Below, one piece after another: positions 51,595 through 58,806 of a stretch of DNA of 64,000 bases. The stretch comes from JAKQDH01 sp029558835 (GTDB lineage: Bacteria; Planctomycetota; Phycisphaerae; UBA1845): assembly GCA_035356615.1 (NCBI GenBank), contig DAOQSN010000007.1:62001-126000 (forward strand), read 5' to 3'. The notes under the pieces are model-generated. The model ran no database searches. It was not told the DNA's origin and worked only from the letters and a program-made list of their open reading frames with translations. Position numbers and translations under genes: made by a program. Each line of letters begins with the position of its first letter. Position 1 is the first letter of the stretch.

Positions 51595-52518
51595 TCACCT
51601 CACCGCAACCGGACTCCTTCCCCCCCAGCAACGTCGGCGCAGAACGCCCGCCCCGACTACCAGCAATAGGAGTGTCGCCGGCTCGGGAACTTCCTCGGCG
51701 AGAGCGTTGCCGCCGTTGCCGAGGCCCAAGCTGATGTCTAGTTCGTGCCCGTTGAAGTCGCCGAAGTTGTAGTCCAGAGTGAACTCGGTCGGAAACGCAA
51801 AGGACAGGTCGGAGGCAGGGGTACCCACTGCCGGCAGCAGGCCGTCAAACATGCCCGTGTCAGCCGATTCCACGACCAACCCCTCGTCGATCGTCAGCCT
51901 GGCCGTCCCTTGCTGAACCGTATAGGGGCTCGAGATATCCACAAGCAGCGTAGCGTAGCGCGCGGTGATCGTGATCAGGCCCTCCGCCCACAGCAGCGCG
52001 TCGTCGATCCCTCCCGGCAGTGCAAGATCCTCCTTGCCCACCGTGGTGTCGATGTCCAGCAGCGTGTCCTCCAGGTAGGTGCCGTCCTCCAGGTCCAACA
52101 GCGTGAACGAGATCGGGTCTTTCCCACGTGCGAACGCGCTGTCCGTCACGTGATCCTCCAGCCAGTTGCCCCATTGGATTCGCCCGTTCCGCAGCATCCT
52201 GCCGCCGCGGGCCAGAATCTGGGAAGTGCTCGCCGCGTAGGCCCGGTGCACTATATTCGGGTTGGCTTGCACCCAACCGAATACTTCCACCTCGCCCGTG
52301 ACCGGGCCCCCCACGCCGTACGCATTGACATCCGCCCACGAGAATGCGTGCCCCTCGGCACTGGACACGGCGTTCGCCTGGTTGAAATACGCCCCGCCGG
52401 CACGGGGGCGTCTACGCTGGTACTTTACTGCCCCGCCAGCCGCCCCCGGCTGCCGCGATCCTCCCGGATGGGGAAACCGCGTCCGGGGCATCGCCAATCG
52501 AAACGGCCAGCGCGTCAC
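51595..52518 (-). CDS. PEP-CTERM sorting-signal protein, probably 5'-truncated
   Basis: The frame reads 307 codons. Its C-terminus is a clear PEP-CTERM tripartite signal: VPEPATLLLLVVGAGVLRRR, the cue for exosortase-dependent processing at the membrane. The middle (residues 42-275) is an acidic, beta-rich secreted-type domain. The N-terminus, however, is MTRWPFRLAMPRTRFPHPGG with no signal peptide, and the first 40 residues look like noncoding translation. PEP-CTERM proteins need a signal peptide, so the gene has probably lost its 5' end. A hairpin (52505-52528) behind nfnB overlaps the apparent start. Function unknown. Confidence 0.65.
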   Translation of the reverse strand: MTRWPFRLAMPRTRFPHPGGSRQPGAAGGAVKYQRRRPRAGGAYFNQANAVSSAEGHAFSWADVNAYGVGGPVTGEVEVFGWVQANPNIVHRAYAASTSQILARGGRMLRNGRIQWGNWLEDHVTDSAFARGKDPISFTLLDLEDGTYLEDTLLDIDTTVGKEDLALPGGIDDALLWAEGLITITARYATLLVDISSPYTVQQGTARLTIDEGLVVESADTGMFDGLLPAVGTPASDLSFAFPTEFTLDYNFGDFNGHELDISLGLGNGGNALAEEVPEPATLLLLVVGAGVLRRRCWGGRSPVAVR

Positions 52519-52528
52519 TGCGCTGGCC
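52505..52528 (-). terminator. Terminator-like hairpin after nfnB
   Basis: GGCCAGCGC (52505-52513) pairs perfectly with GCGCTGGCC (52520-52528) over a six-base loop, 63 bases beyond the nfnB stop. No T-run follows, so the role as intrinsic terminator is uncertain. Confidence 0.4.
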
Positions 52529-52590
52529 GGTCCAGTGCCACATCCTGACCCTGCGTCGACGTCCCGTTCGAGGCGACGCCGGCGGAAAGC

Positions 52591-54000
52591 TTACTTACCG
52601 TTCATAAGATACCGGTGTATCGCCCCGGCCGCCGTTTTCCCGTCACCCATCGCCAGGATCACGGTGGCTGAGCCGCGGACGATGTCACCCCCGGCGAAAA
52701 CGCCGCGAATGCTCGTCATGCAGTTGGCGTCAACCTCGATGTAGCCCCACTTGTTGACCTTCAGGCCCGGCGTGGTCTGCGTCAGCAGGGGATTCGCCCG
52801 GGTCCCGATGGCCTCGATGAACACTTGGCAGGGAATGTCAAACTCACTGCCCTTGATGGCCACCGGGCGGCGCCGGCCTGAATCATCCGGCTCGCCCAAC
52901 TCCATCCGCTGGCAGCGCACCGCCCGCACCCAGCCGTGCTCATCACCGAGCACCTCGACGGGGTTGGTCAGGATTTGAATGTTGATGCCTTCCTCCTCGG
53001 CGTGCTTCACTTCCTCGATCCGCGCGGGCATCTCCTCGCGCGAGCGGCGGTACACGAGGATGGCCGGCTCCGCACCGAGCCGCTTGGCCGTCCGCACGCT
53101 GTCCATGGCCGTGTTGCCGCCGCCCACCACCACCACCTGGCTGGCGCGCATCACCGGCGTATCCGCCTCGCCGTCGCGGAAGCGATATGCCCCCATCAGG
53201 TTCACACGCGTGAGGAACTCATTCGCGGAGTACACGCCCTTCAGGTGTTCGCCCGGGATACCCTGGAAGATCGGCAGGCCCGCCCCGTTGGCGATGAAGA
53301 CCGCGTCGAACCCTTCGCTCTCCATCAGCTCCGGAATGGTGTACGTCTGCCCGATCACCACGTCGCACTGGATATCAACGCCGCGGTGACGCAGCGTCTC
53401 CACCTCCGCCTCGACGATGAAGTTCGGCAGCCGGAACTCCGGAATCCCATAGACGAGCACGCCGCCGGGGATGTGCAGCGCCTCGAAGATCGTCACCTGG
53501 TGCCCGCGCTTGGCACACTCACCGGCACAGGTCAGCCCGGCCGGGCCGGAGCCGACGATGGCTACCTTCTTCCCCGTCGGCGGCGGAGGCGTGAACAGAT
53601 CCTTGCGGTGTTCGCGTGCCCAGTCGGCCACGAAACGCTCGAGATAGCCCACCGCGACGGGCGTCTCCTTCTTCCCGCGAATGCACTCCGCCTCGCACTG
53701 CGTTTCCTGCGGGCACACCCGGCCGGTGACGCCCGGTAGCACGTTGGCCGCAAAGAGAATGTCCGCCGCTTTGTGCAGATCATTCTCCGACACGGCCGCC
53801 ACGAACGCCGGGATGTCGATCCCCACGGGACAGCCCTTGATGCACTTGCCGTCCTTGCATTGCAGGCAGCGCTGCGCCTCCAGGCACGCCGTCGTCGGAG
53901 CGTAGCCCTGGTTCACCTCCGTGAAACGCCTCGCCCGCACCAGCGGCTCCTGCTCCGGCATGTGCTGCCGCGCGATCTTCATTCGCTCAGATGGCTTCAT
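52591..54000 (-). CDS. NfnB/GltD-like FAD and Fe-S NADPH oxidoreductase subunit
   Basis: The start is ATG 54000 (MKPSERMKIARQHMPEQ) close behind AGGA; 469 residues. The N-terminal domain has two cysteine clusters, CLQCKDGKCIKGCPVG and GRVCPQETQCEAECIRG, for [4Fe-4S] centres. Then come the FAD site VAIVGSGPAGLTCAGECAKRG, GGVLVYGIPEFRLP, and the NAD(P)H site VVVVGGGNTAMDSVRTAKRLG. AGGDIVRGSATVILAMGDGK closes the FAD fold. The family covers glutamate synthase small subunit and NfnB, which moves electrons between NADPH, NADH and ferredoxin. The adjacent NfnA gene decides for Nfn. Confidence 0.9.
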   Translation of the reverse strand: MKPSERMKIARQHMPEQEPLVRARRFTEVNQGYAPTTACLEAQRCLQCKDGKCIKGCPVGIDIPAFVAAVSENDLHKAADILFAANVLPGVTGRVCPQETQCEAECIRGKKETPVAVGYLERFVADWAREHRKDLFTPPPPTGKKVAIVGSGPAGLTCAGECAKRGHQVTIFEALHIPGGVLVYGIPEFRLPNFIVEAEVETLRHRGVDIQCDVVIGQTYTIPELMESEGFDAVFIANGAGLPIFQGIPGEHLKGVYSANEFLTRVNLMGAYRFRDGEADTPVMRASQVVVVGGGNTAMDSVRTAKRLGAEPAILVYRRSREEMPARIEEVKHAEEEGINIQILTNPVEVLGDEHGWVRAVRCQRMELGEPDDSGRRRPVAIKGSEFDIPCQVFIEAIGTRANPLLTQTTPGLKVNKWGYIEVDANCMTSIRGVFAGGDIVRGSATVILAMGDGKTAAGAIHRYLMNGK

Positions 54001-54180
54001 GTCCTGCTCTTCCTCATTCTCACCGGAGTCCATCACCCGCCACTGCCGGGTGCCCTGCTCTCCCGCCACAGCCGTCGCGGGCGAGCATGCTCGTCGCTCG
54101 ATCCCATCCCCACGCCCGCCCGCAATCGGTCGGGACATGCCGCCTGCCCACGCCTCAGCCTCGATCAGACCCCGCCACCA

Positions 54181-55056
54181 TCACTGCGACGCACAACGCC
54201 GCTCCGCCTCCGCCAGCTTGCACTCATGCTCCCCATGCAGCCGGTCCCAGGCGATCTTCTCCTCCACCCGATAGCTCGTCAGCCGGTCCGCCAGCTCGCG
54301 GAAGTCCACCTGGTGGGCATCGAACTCCGGCCCATCCACGCAGGCGAACTTCATCTTGCCGTCGACTTTCACCCGGCAGCCCCCGCACATCCCCGTCCCA
54401 TCCACCATGATCGGGTTGAGCGAGGCAATCGTCTTCACGCCGTACGGCCGGGTCACTTCCGCCACCGCGCGCATCATCGGCACCGGACCGGCCATCAGAA
54501 CCGCCCCCACCTTCTCCTGCGGCTTGTCCAGCAGCTCTTTCAACTTGCCCGTCACGAAGCCGTGATACCCATAGCTGCCGTCGTCCGTGCAGGGGTACAC
54601 CACGTCGCAGTACTCGCCCAGTTCCTTCTCGAAGATCACGTACTCCTTCGTCCGACCGCCAATCACCGCCGACACCCGGTTGCCCACCGCCTTCAGCGCA
54701 CCCGCCTGCGGGTAGATGACGGCCGTACCGACCCCGCCGCCGACCAGCACCGCATGCCCGAACTCCTCTATCTCCGTCGGCTTACCCAGTGGCCCCACCA
54801 CGTCCATGATGTGCTGCCCTGTCTCCAACGAGCACAGCACCTCGGTCGTGGCCCCGACCACCTGCACGACCAGCGTAATCACACCGGTCTTGCTGTCGGA
54901 CGACGCGACGGTCAGCGGCACCCGCTCACCCCCGTCGCGCACCCGCACTATGACGAAGTGCCCGGGCTTGTGATGCCGCGCCACCCGCGGGGCCTCCACT
55001 TCGATCCACCGGACCTGCGGCGCCAGCCACCGTGCATTCAGAATGCGAAACATCAT
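54181..55056 (-). CDS. NfnA-like sulfide/ferredoxin-NADP reductase subunit
   Basis: The start is ATG 55056 (MMFRILNARWLAPQVRW) behind GAGGG; 291 residues. The PyrK/SudB-type layout is clear: an FAD-binding beta-barrel (PGHFVIVRVRDGGERVPLTV), a nucleotide part (VLVGGGVGTAVIYPQAGAL) and the C-terminal [2Fe-2S] loop DGTGMCGGCRVKVDGKMKFA with CVDGPEFD. With NfnB it forms the flavin-based electron-bifurcating NADH-dependent ferredoxin:NADP oxidoreductase. It lies 180 bases upstream of nfnB on the same strand. An extra C-terminal tail (HGEHECKLAEAERRC) is present. Confidence 0.9.
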   Translation of the reverse strand: MMFRILNARWLAPQVRWIEVEAPRVARHHKPGHFVIVRVRDGGERVPLTVASSDSKTGVITLVVQVVGATTEVLCSLETGQHIMDVVGPLGKPTEIEEFGHAVLVGGGVGTAVIYPQAGALKAVGNRVSAVIGGRTKEYVIFEKELGEYCDVVYPCTDDGSYGYHGFVTGKLKELLDKPQEKVGAVLMAGPVPMMRAVAEVTRPYGVKTIASLNPIMVDGTGMCGGCRVKVDGKMKFACVDGPEFDAHQVDFRELADRLTSYRVEEKIAWDRLHGEHECKLAEAERRCASQ

Positions 55057-55608
55057 TGACAACCCTCGCCTCGCGCTCGACCGCGATCTACCTCGCCCGG
55101 CGGACCGGCGCCGCCCCCACCCCTCACACCGGCGCACTTCGCCACATCCGCCCCAGTTGTTCCTTCCCGTTCTTAGCAATCCGCGCGCCAGCCCCGCCCT
55201 GACTCTCTCGGCCCGCCTCCCCGCTTCTGCACCGCGCCCACGGCACGGCCCTGCGCCAGACCGACCACTGAACACCCCACGACCGCCCGTCGGGCCCGGG
55301 AGCCCGGTGAAGACGTAGCGCCGGCCCCCCGCGGCCGACGTGGAACGCCGCTAACGCACGAGGCAATGAGGGTCCCGCCACTGAGCAGGGGCTGTTCAAC
55401 AGCCTGCTAGCGCCCCACACCCTCCGGTACACGCTGGCTCGTCGCAGGCACCTGCCGCATCCGCCGCGGCTCCAGCACCCCATCGCAACCCAACGCAACC
55501 CATAAAACACCCCAAAACGCAAGACCTACAGTGTTGCTGTAAGACCCCCCATGCTGCACAGGCACACGCGTACTCACCTCCAAATGCGCCGCGTGCGCCA
55601 CGAGAAAC
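55057..55608. other. Intergenic region between nfnA and tRNA-Ser
   Basis: No gene is supported in 552 bases. A GTCGGCC hairpin repeat (copy 4, inverted) lies at 55318-55342. Near 55480-55515 there is a low-GC stretch with repeated CGCAACCCA and AAACACCCC phrases, and TACAG-TGTTG-CTGTA forms a small hairpin near 55528, downstream of the tRNA. Confidence 0.5.
55318..55342. repeat. GTCGGCC hairpin repeat, copy 4 (inverted)
   Basis: GGCCGAC at 55333-55339 and the C-rich arm starting at 55321 form the reverse-oriented unit, flanked by GTAGCG and GTGGA as in copy 1 reversed. One arm base differs from the perfect form. Confidence 0.7.
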
Positions 55609-55694
55609 GGAGCGGGAGGGATTCGAACCCTCGGTACGGTTTCCCGCACACCGCATTTCCAGTGCGGTCCCTTCAGCCACTCGGACACCGCTCC
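55608..55694 (-). tRNA. tRNA-Ser (anticodon GGA)
   Basis: Read on the minus strand, the acceptor stem GGAGCGG pairs with CCGCTCC. The D-arm, a CCGCA/TGCGG anticodon stem with loop CTGGAAA (anticodon GGA at 55660-55658), a long variable arm and the T-arm GAGGG-TTCGAAT-CCCTC follow. The long variable arm and discriminator G are serine-specific. CCA is not encoded. It reads UCC and UCU codons. Confidence 0.96.
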
Positions 55695-55893
55695 TATGGC
55701 GAGGCGGCTGCGTCAGTGTCGGACACAGCGCCGCCGCCTATGCATCCCAAGCGTCGAAACGTAGCTTTGCCAGCGGGGGCGGTCAAGCATGCGGCCCCGG
55801 AGAGTTCCCGAGGAACGTACGGGCGCGGCCGTGCGGCGCAGTCTCCCAATGTCCGCCGGGCCGGGCCCCGGCGTCGCGGTCTGCGTGCTGTCC

Positions 55894-55921
55894 TTGCATT
55901 CCCCACCCCGCGTGCTCTAAT
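55894..55921 (+). promoter_or_regulatory. Candidate promoter for the cytochrome c gene
   Basis: TTGCAT (55894-55899) and TCTAAT (55916-55921) are 16 bases apart, with a good match to sigma-70 boxes, about 60 bases before the cytochrome start. It is one of the few AT-rich hexamers in this GC-rich stretch. Confidence 0.45.
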
Positions 55922-55982
55922 GAGCGCCTTGTCCGAACGACAGAACCTGGGTGCATGCAGTTTCAAACGGAGGATCATCGCT

Positions 55983-56663
55983 ATGACACGCTCATGGATG
56001 TTCAGCAGTTGCGTATTGGCCCTGATGGTGGCGGCGGCCGGAGTCGCCTGGCTCGCCACCGGGCAGCCGGCGCAGGCCCAGTCGGCCGCCGGCCTGACCG
56101 TCGCGGTCCTGGCCAACGCGCCGACGGTCGAAGAGGACAAGTACGGCTACGTCGGCAGCGGCAAGTGCAAGATGTGCCACATGGAGGCCTACAAGTCCTG
56201 GGAGGAGACCAAGCACGCCAAGGCCTTCGATCTGCTGAAGCCCGACCAGGCCGCCGAAGCCAAGGCCAAGCACAACCTTGACCCGAAGAAGGACTATACG
56301 AAGGACGAGGCCTGCCTCGATTGCCACACCGTTGGTTTCAAGCACAAGGACGGCTTCGCGATCGTGGAGGATCCCGCGAAGGCAGAGAAGATCGTCAAGA
56401 ACCTCGGCGCCGTCGGCTGCGAGAACTGCCACGGCCCCGGCAGCGAGTACACCGAGTACCACAAGCAGATCAAGAAGGACAAGAGCACCTACACTTGGGA
56501 CCAGATGGCCGAGAAGGGCATGGTGAAGATCGACCAGGACCTGTGCAACAAGTGCCACAACGACAAGAGCCCGACCTACGAAGAAGGCAAGGCAGTGAAA
56601 CTCGATCCGGAAGCCCGAGAGGGCATCCACGCCAAGACTGAGCTGAAGCAGCTCCAGAAGTAG
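55983..56663 (+). CDS. Tetraheme cytochrome c (c554-like), exported
   Basis: The 226-residue protein starts at ATG 55983, behind GGAGGA. Residues 1-35 are a signal peptide (LALMVAAAGVAWLATG, cleavage near AQAQS). Four CxxCH haem sites are present: CKMCH, CLDCH, CENCH and CNKCH. The surrounding pattern (YVGSGKCKMCHMEAYKSWEE, then KHAKAFDLL) is that of the cytochrome c554/multihaem family, which carries electrons in the periplasm. The protein is very lysine-rich. It stands alone after tRNA-Ser. Partners are unknown. Its last 88 bases overlap the end of the convergent zinc-ribbon gene. Confidence 0.92.
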   Translation: MTRSWMFSSCVLALMVAAAGVAWLATGQPAQAQSAAGLTVAVLANAPTVEEDKYGYVGSGKCKMCHMEAYKSWEETKHAKAFDLLKPDQAAEAKAKHNLDPKKDYTKDEACLDCHTVGFKHKDGFAIVEDPAKAEKIVKNLGAVGCENCHGPGSEYTEYHKQIKKDKSTYTWDQMAEKGMVKIDQDLCNKCHNDKSPTYEEGKAVKLDPEAREGIHAKTELKQLQK

Positions 56664-57340
56664 GCCCGGCTGGGGTTACCAGCCAAGGTCCCATCGACCA
56701 CGGTGTCATCGGCCTTCCCGGGTCCCGGCCCCGCCTCTCGCGGCCGCCGGGACCCTTCGTCTGCGACCTGTCCCGCCGCCCCGCGGCAGAGGCGAAACGC
56801 GAAGCGGGGACGCGCACAGAAACACGAACCGGCCGCCAATACCGCCAGCCGCGCCAGCCAGCCGACCCCGGCCGGGTCTACCTCGGCGGCCGAGGATCGG
56901 CACGCGGCCAGCATCTGCCGCACGCGCTCGCGCTGCGCCTGCCGGTGCTTCCGATGCTCGGCCATCTTCTCCCGGAAGTACGCCGCATCGAACACGAGGC
57001 CGTCGAACAGGAACCGCGACACGATCTCCGCCTGGCAGCGGCGGCACTCGTACCGGCGGACGCGCAGGCGCGGCCGGCCGCCACAGGCGTCACAGGTCTG
57101 GAAGGCCACCGTCGGGTCGAACGTCCTCCCGCACGCCAGGCACCGGCAGGCCCCGTCACGGACCATCACGAGACCTCCCCCGCAGGTCGGGCAGGCATGC
57201 CCGGCCAGCATGACTTCGTGACAGAACGCCCGCACCCTCGCGACCAGCCCGGCCACTGCCTCGGCCAGCAGGAACGCCAGCCGAGTGATGTCCGGCCCGG
57301 CCGGCGCCTTACAGGACGACATCGACATCGGCGTCAGCAT
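56576..57340 (-). CDS. Zinc-ribbon protein of unknown function
   Basis: The likely start is ATG 57340 (MLTPMSMSSCKAPAG); ATG 57328 or 57322 are alternatives, all overlapping the upstream gene's end. About 254 residues. Cysteine pairs CPTC, CRCLAC, CDAC and CRRC lie between residues 50 and 105 and suggest two zinc ribbons. A charged helix follows (FREKMAEHRKHRQAQRERVR). The last 100 residues are low-complexity, and the final 29 codons are antisense to the cytochrome c gene, so the true end may have been lost. No family was recognised. It is probably translated together with the small zinc-ribbon gene at 57309. Confidence 0.6.
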   Translation of the reverse strand: MLTPMSMSSCKAPAGPDITRLAFLLAEAVAGLVARVRAFCHEVMLAGHACPTCGGGLVMVRDGACRCLACGRTFDPTVAFQTCDACGGRPRLRVRRYECRRCQAEIVSRFLFDGLVFDAAYFREKMAEHRKHRQAQRERVRQMLAACRSSAAEVDPAGVGWLARLAVLAAGSCFCARPRFAFRLCRGAAGQVADEGSRRPREAGPGPGKADDTVVDGTLAGNPSRAYFWSCFSSVLAWMPSRASGSSFTALPSS

Positions 57341-57569
57341 CACCGTGCGACGCGGCCTCCTCCTGTGCGCCGGGGCAAGCCGTGCCGCCGGCTTGATTCG
57401 GTCCGGCCGCTGGCTTCCCTGGACGCTGGTGTTTAGGCGTGAACTTCCGGCCACACGCCTTGCAGCGCCGCAGGCGGCGCACCCCCAGCCCTTTCGTTGA
57501 TCGCGTCCCCTTCGAGACTGTTCGCTGGCTCTTGCAGTACGGACACTTATAAGGGCGTCCCACGAGCAT
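57309..57569 (-). CDS. Small zinc-ribbon protein
   Basis: ATG 57569 (MLVGRPYKCPYCKSQ) gives 86 residues. CPYC near residue 9 and CKAC near 36 form one zinc ribbon with basic surroundings (RRLRRCKACGRKFTP), a pattern seen in nucleic-acid-binding ribbons. The C-terminal 35 residues are acidic and low-complexity. The stop lies inside the start region of the next gene, so the two are likely coupled. Function unknown. Confidence 0.65.
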   Translation of the reverse strand: MLVGRPYKCPYCKSQRTVSKGTRSTKGLGVRRLRRCKACGRKFTPKHQRPGKPAAGPNQAGGTACPGAQEEAASHGDADADVDVVL

Positions 57570-57657
57570 CACCTCGCGAGACCCGCGCGGGCCTCACGTA
57601 TAAAAGACTTCTTCACCACGCAGCCGTGGCATGCGCCGCGTGCAGATCGTTTGCCTC

Positions 57658-57712
57658 GGGGAGGGGGGATGGGGGTGCGGGGGCTGGGGGAGGGGTACGG
57701 CGGGGTGGGGTA
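57658..57712. other. G-rich tract, possible quadruplex
   Basis: Over about 55 bases the plus strand has at least seven runs of four or more G (for example GGGGGTGCGGGGGCTGGGGG). It is followed 55 bases later by CCCCTCCCGGACCCTCCCCT, which could pair with it as a long imperfect stem. The tract meets the simple G3+ N1-7 quadruplex rule. Confidence 0.6.
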
Positions 57713-58020
57713 GAGTATGCGGAGTTAATGCGTCAGCGCCTTTCCCGCTGCTGCTATGCTCATTCGCCTCCCCTCCCGGACCCTCCCCTCTCTTCTTCTC
57801 TTTCTTTTCCATATAGAAGGCATACATACACCTGGGCAGCCGTTGGCCGGAACCACGCGCGAGTGACAACAGCCATCCCAATGAGCTCTGCCGGTGGCTG
57901 CGAGCGTTCCACGCGTAAACTCCGCATACACTAGGCCAGAATGGTCAGCAGCACGGGCGTGAGCGGGACAGCCTGCACCGGCGCGCAGCGCGCGGCGCCT
58001 TACTCCCCAAACCGCAGGCG

Positions 58021-58188
58021 GCAGATCTGCTCCACGATCGGCTGGTCGAAGTTCAGCAGGACGCGGTTCGTGAACGTCCGCCCGACTTTGGTCGCGACCA
58101 GGGCAACCTGCCCGACACGCCGATCAACCGCGTGGATGAGTGGCTGCCCGACGAATGGAAGAGAAGAACCAGCGTACCCACCCCCTGA
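58021..58188 (+). pseudogene. C-terminal remnant of an unidentified protein
   Basis: The plus frame from 58021 reads ADLLHDRLVEVQQDAVRERP, then PDFGRDQGNLPDTPINRVDE and WLPDEWKRR before TGA at 58186. It is acidic, well balanced and has GC-rich third positions, unlike the other frames here. No start codon or upstream part is present. Such a tail could come from a transposase or another planctomycete family, but I do not recognise it with certainty. Confidence 0.35.
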
Positions 58189-58413
58189 GCGACTCCACCG
58201 AGCGTTCCTGCGCGCCACCCTGATCCCTCGCTCCTCTCTCCCGCCGCCACGCCGGCGCAGCGCCCCCCTCGGCCGGAAGCTCGGAGCGCAGTTCATTCAG
58301 CGGACACCGCCGGCCAAATTGTCCCGGTGTAGACGACCGAGCGCTTACAAACGGAGCACCTCGCGAGCAGCTCTTGGGCGCGGTTCCGCCGTGGACGGCA
58401 GGAGGGGCGTACC

Positions 58414-58806
58414 ATGCCGGCACGAGTCTGCATCCTCGCGCTTGTGCTGCTGATGCAGATACAGGCCCCTACTTTGGGGCAGACAGTCTGGTACGTGGAC
58501 GACGACGCGCCCCTGGGCGGGGATGGTGAGACCTGGGCTGCTTCGTTCAGGTGCCTGCAGGATGCTCTCCACGTGGCCAGCGCCGGCGACGAGATCCGGG
58601 TAGCCGGGGGAACCTACAAGCCGGCCCTCGATGAGGCTGGCTTGGTCACCGCTGGGGCACGCACCGAGACGCTCCAGCTAGCCGGTGGCATACGGGTCAC
58701 GACTTTGCGCACGCGTCCGTGCGTGAGCAGGTCAACCGTGCTGCCACGGCGGTACAGCGCGCATCGGTGCCGAGCGAAGCGCGCCGGCCGTGCCTCTTGC
58801 TCCTGA
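58414..58806 (+). pseudogene. Truncated secreted beta-helix (right-handed parallel repeat) protein
   Basis: ATG 58414 opens with a signal peptide (RVCILALVLLMQIQAPTLG). Then come WYVDDDAPLGGDGETWAASF and LQDALHVASAGDEIRVAGGT with YKPALDEAGLV, the standard beginning of planctomycete pectate-lyase-like repeat proteins, which normally run for several hundred residues. After ARTETLQL near residue 90 the similarity stops. The remaining 35 codons to 58806 are antisense to the end of the kinase gene. The break at about 58690 coincides with the kinase stop at 58697, so a rearrangement fused the two loci. Confidence 0.75.

Larger units (their letters stand above)
57570..58413. other. Long noncoding or debris region with G-rich tract
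   Basis: No intact gene is supported in 844 bases. It contains a G-rich tract (57658-57712), then a C/T-rich stretch (57768-57810), an unusually AT-rich patch (57795-57830), and a coding-like fragment ending at 58188. Composition changes sharply along it, as expected of a rearranged region. Confidence 0.5.
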
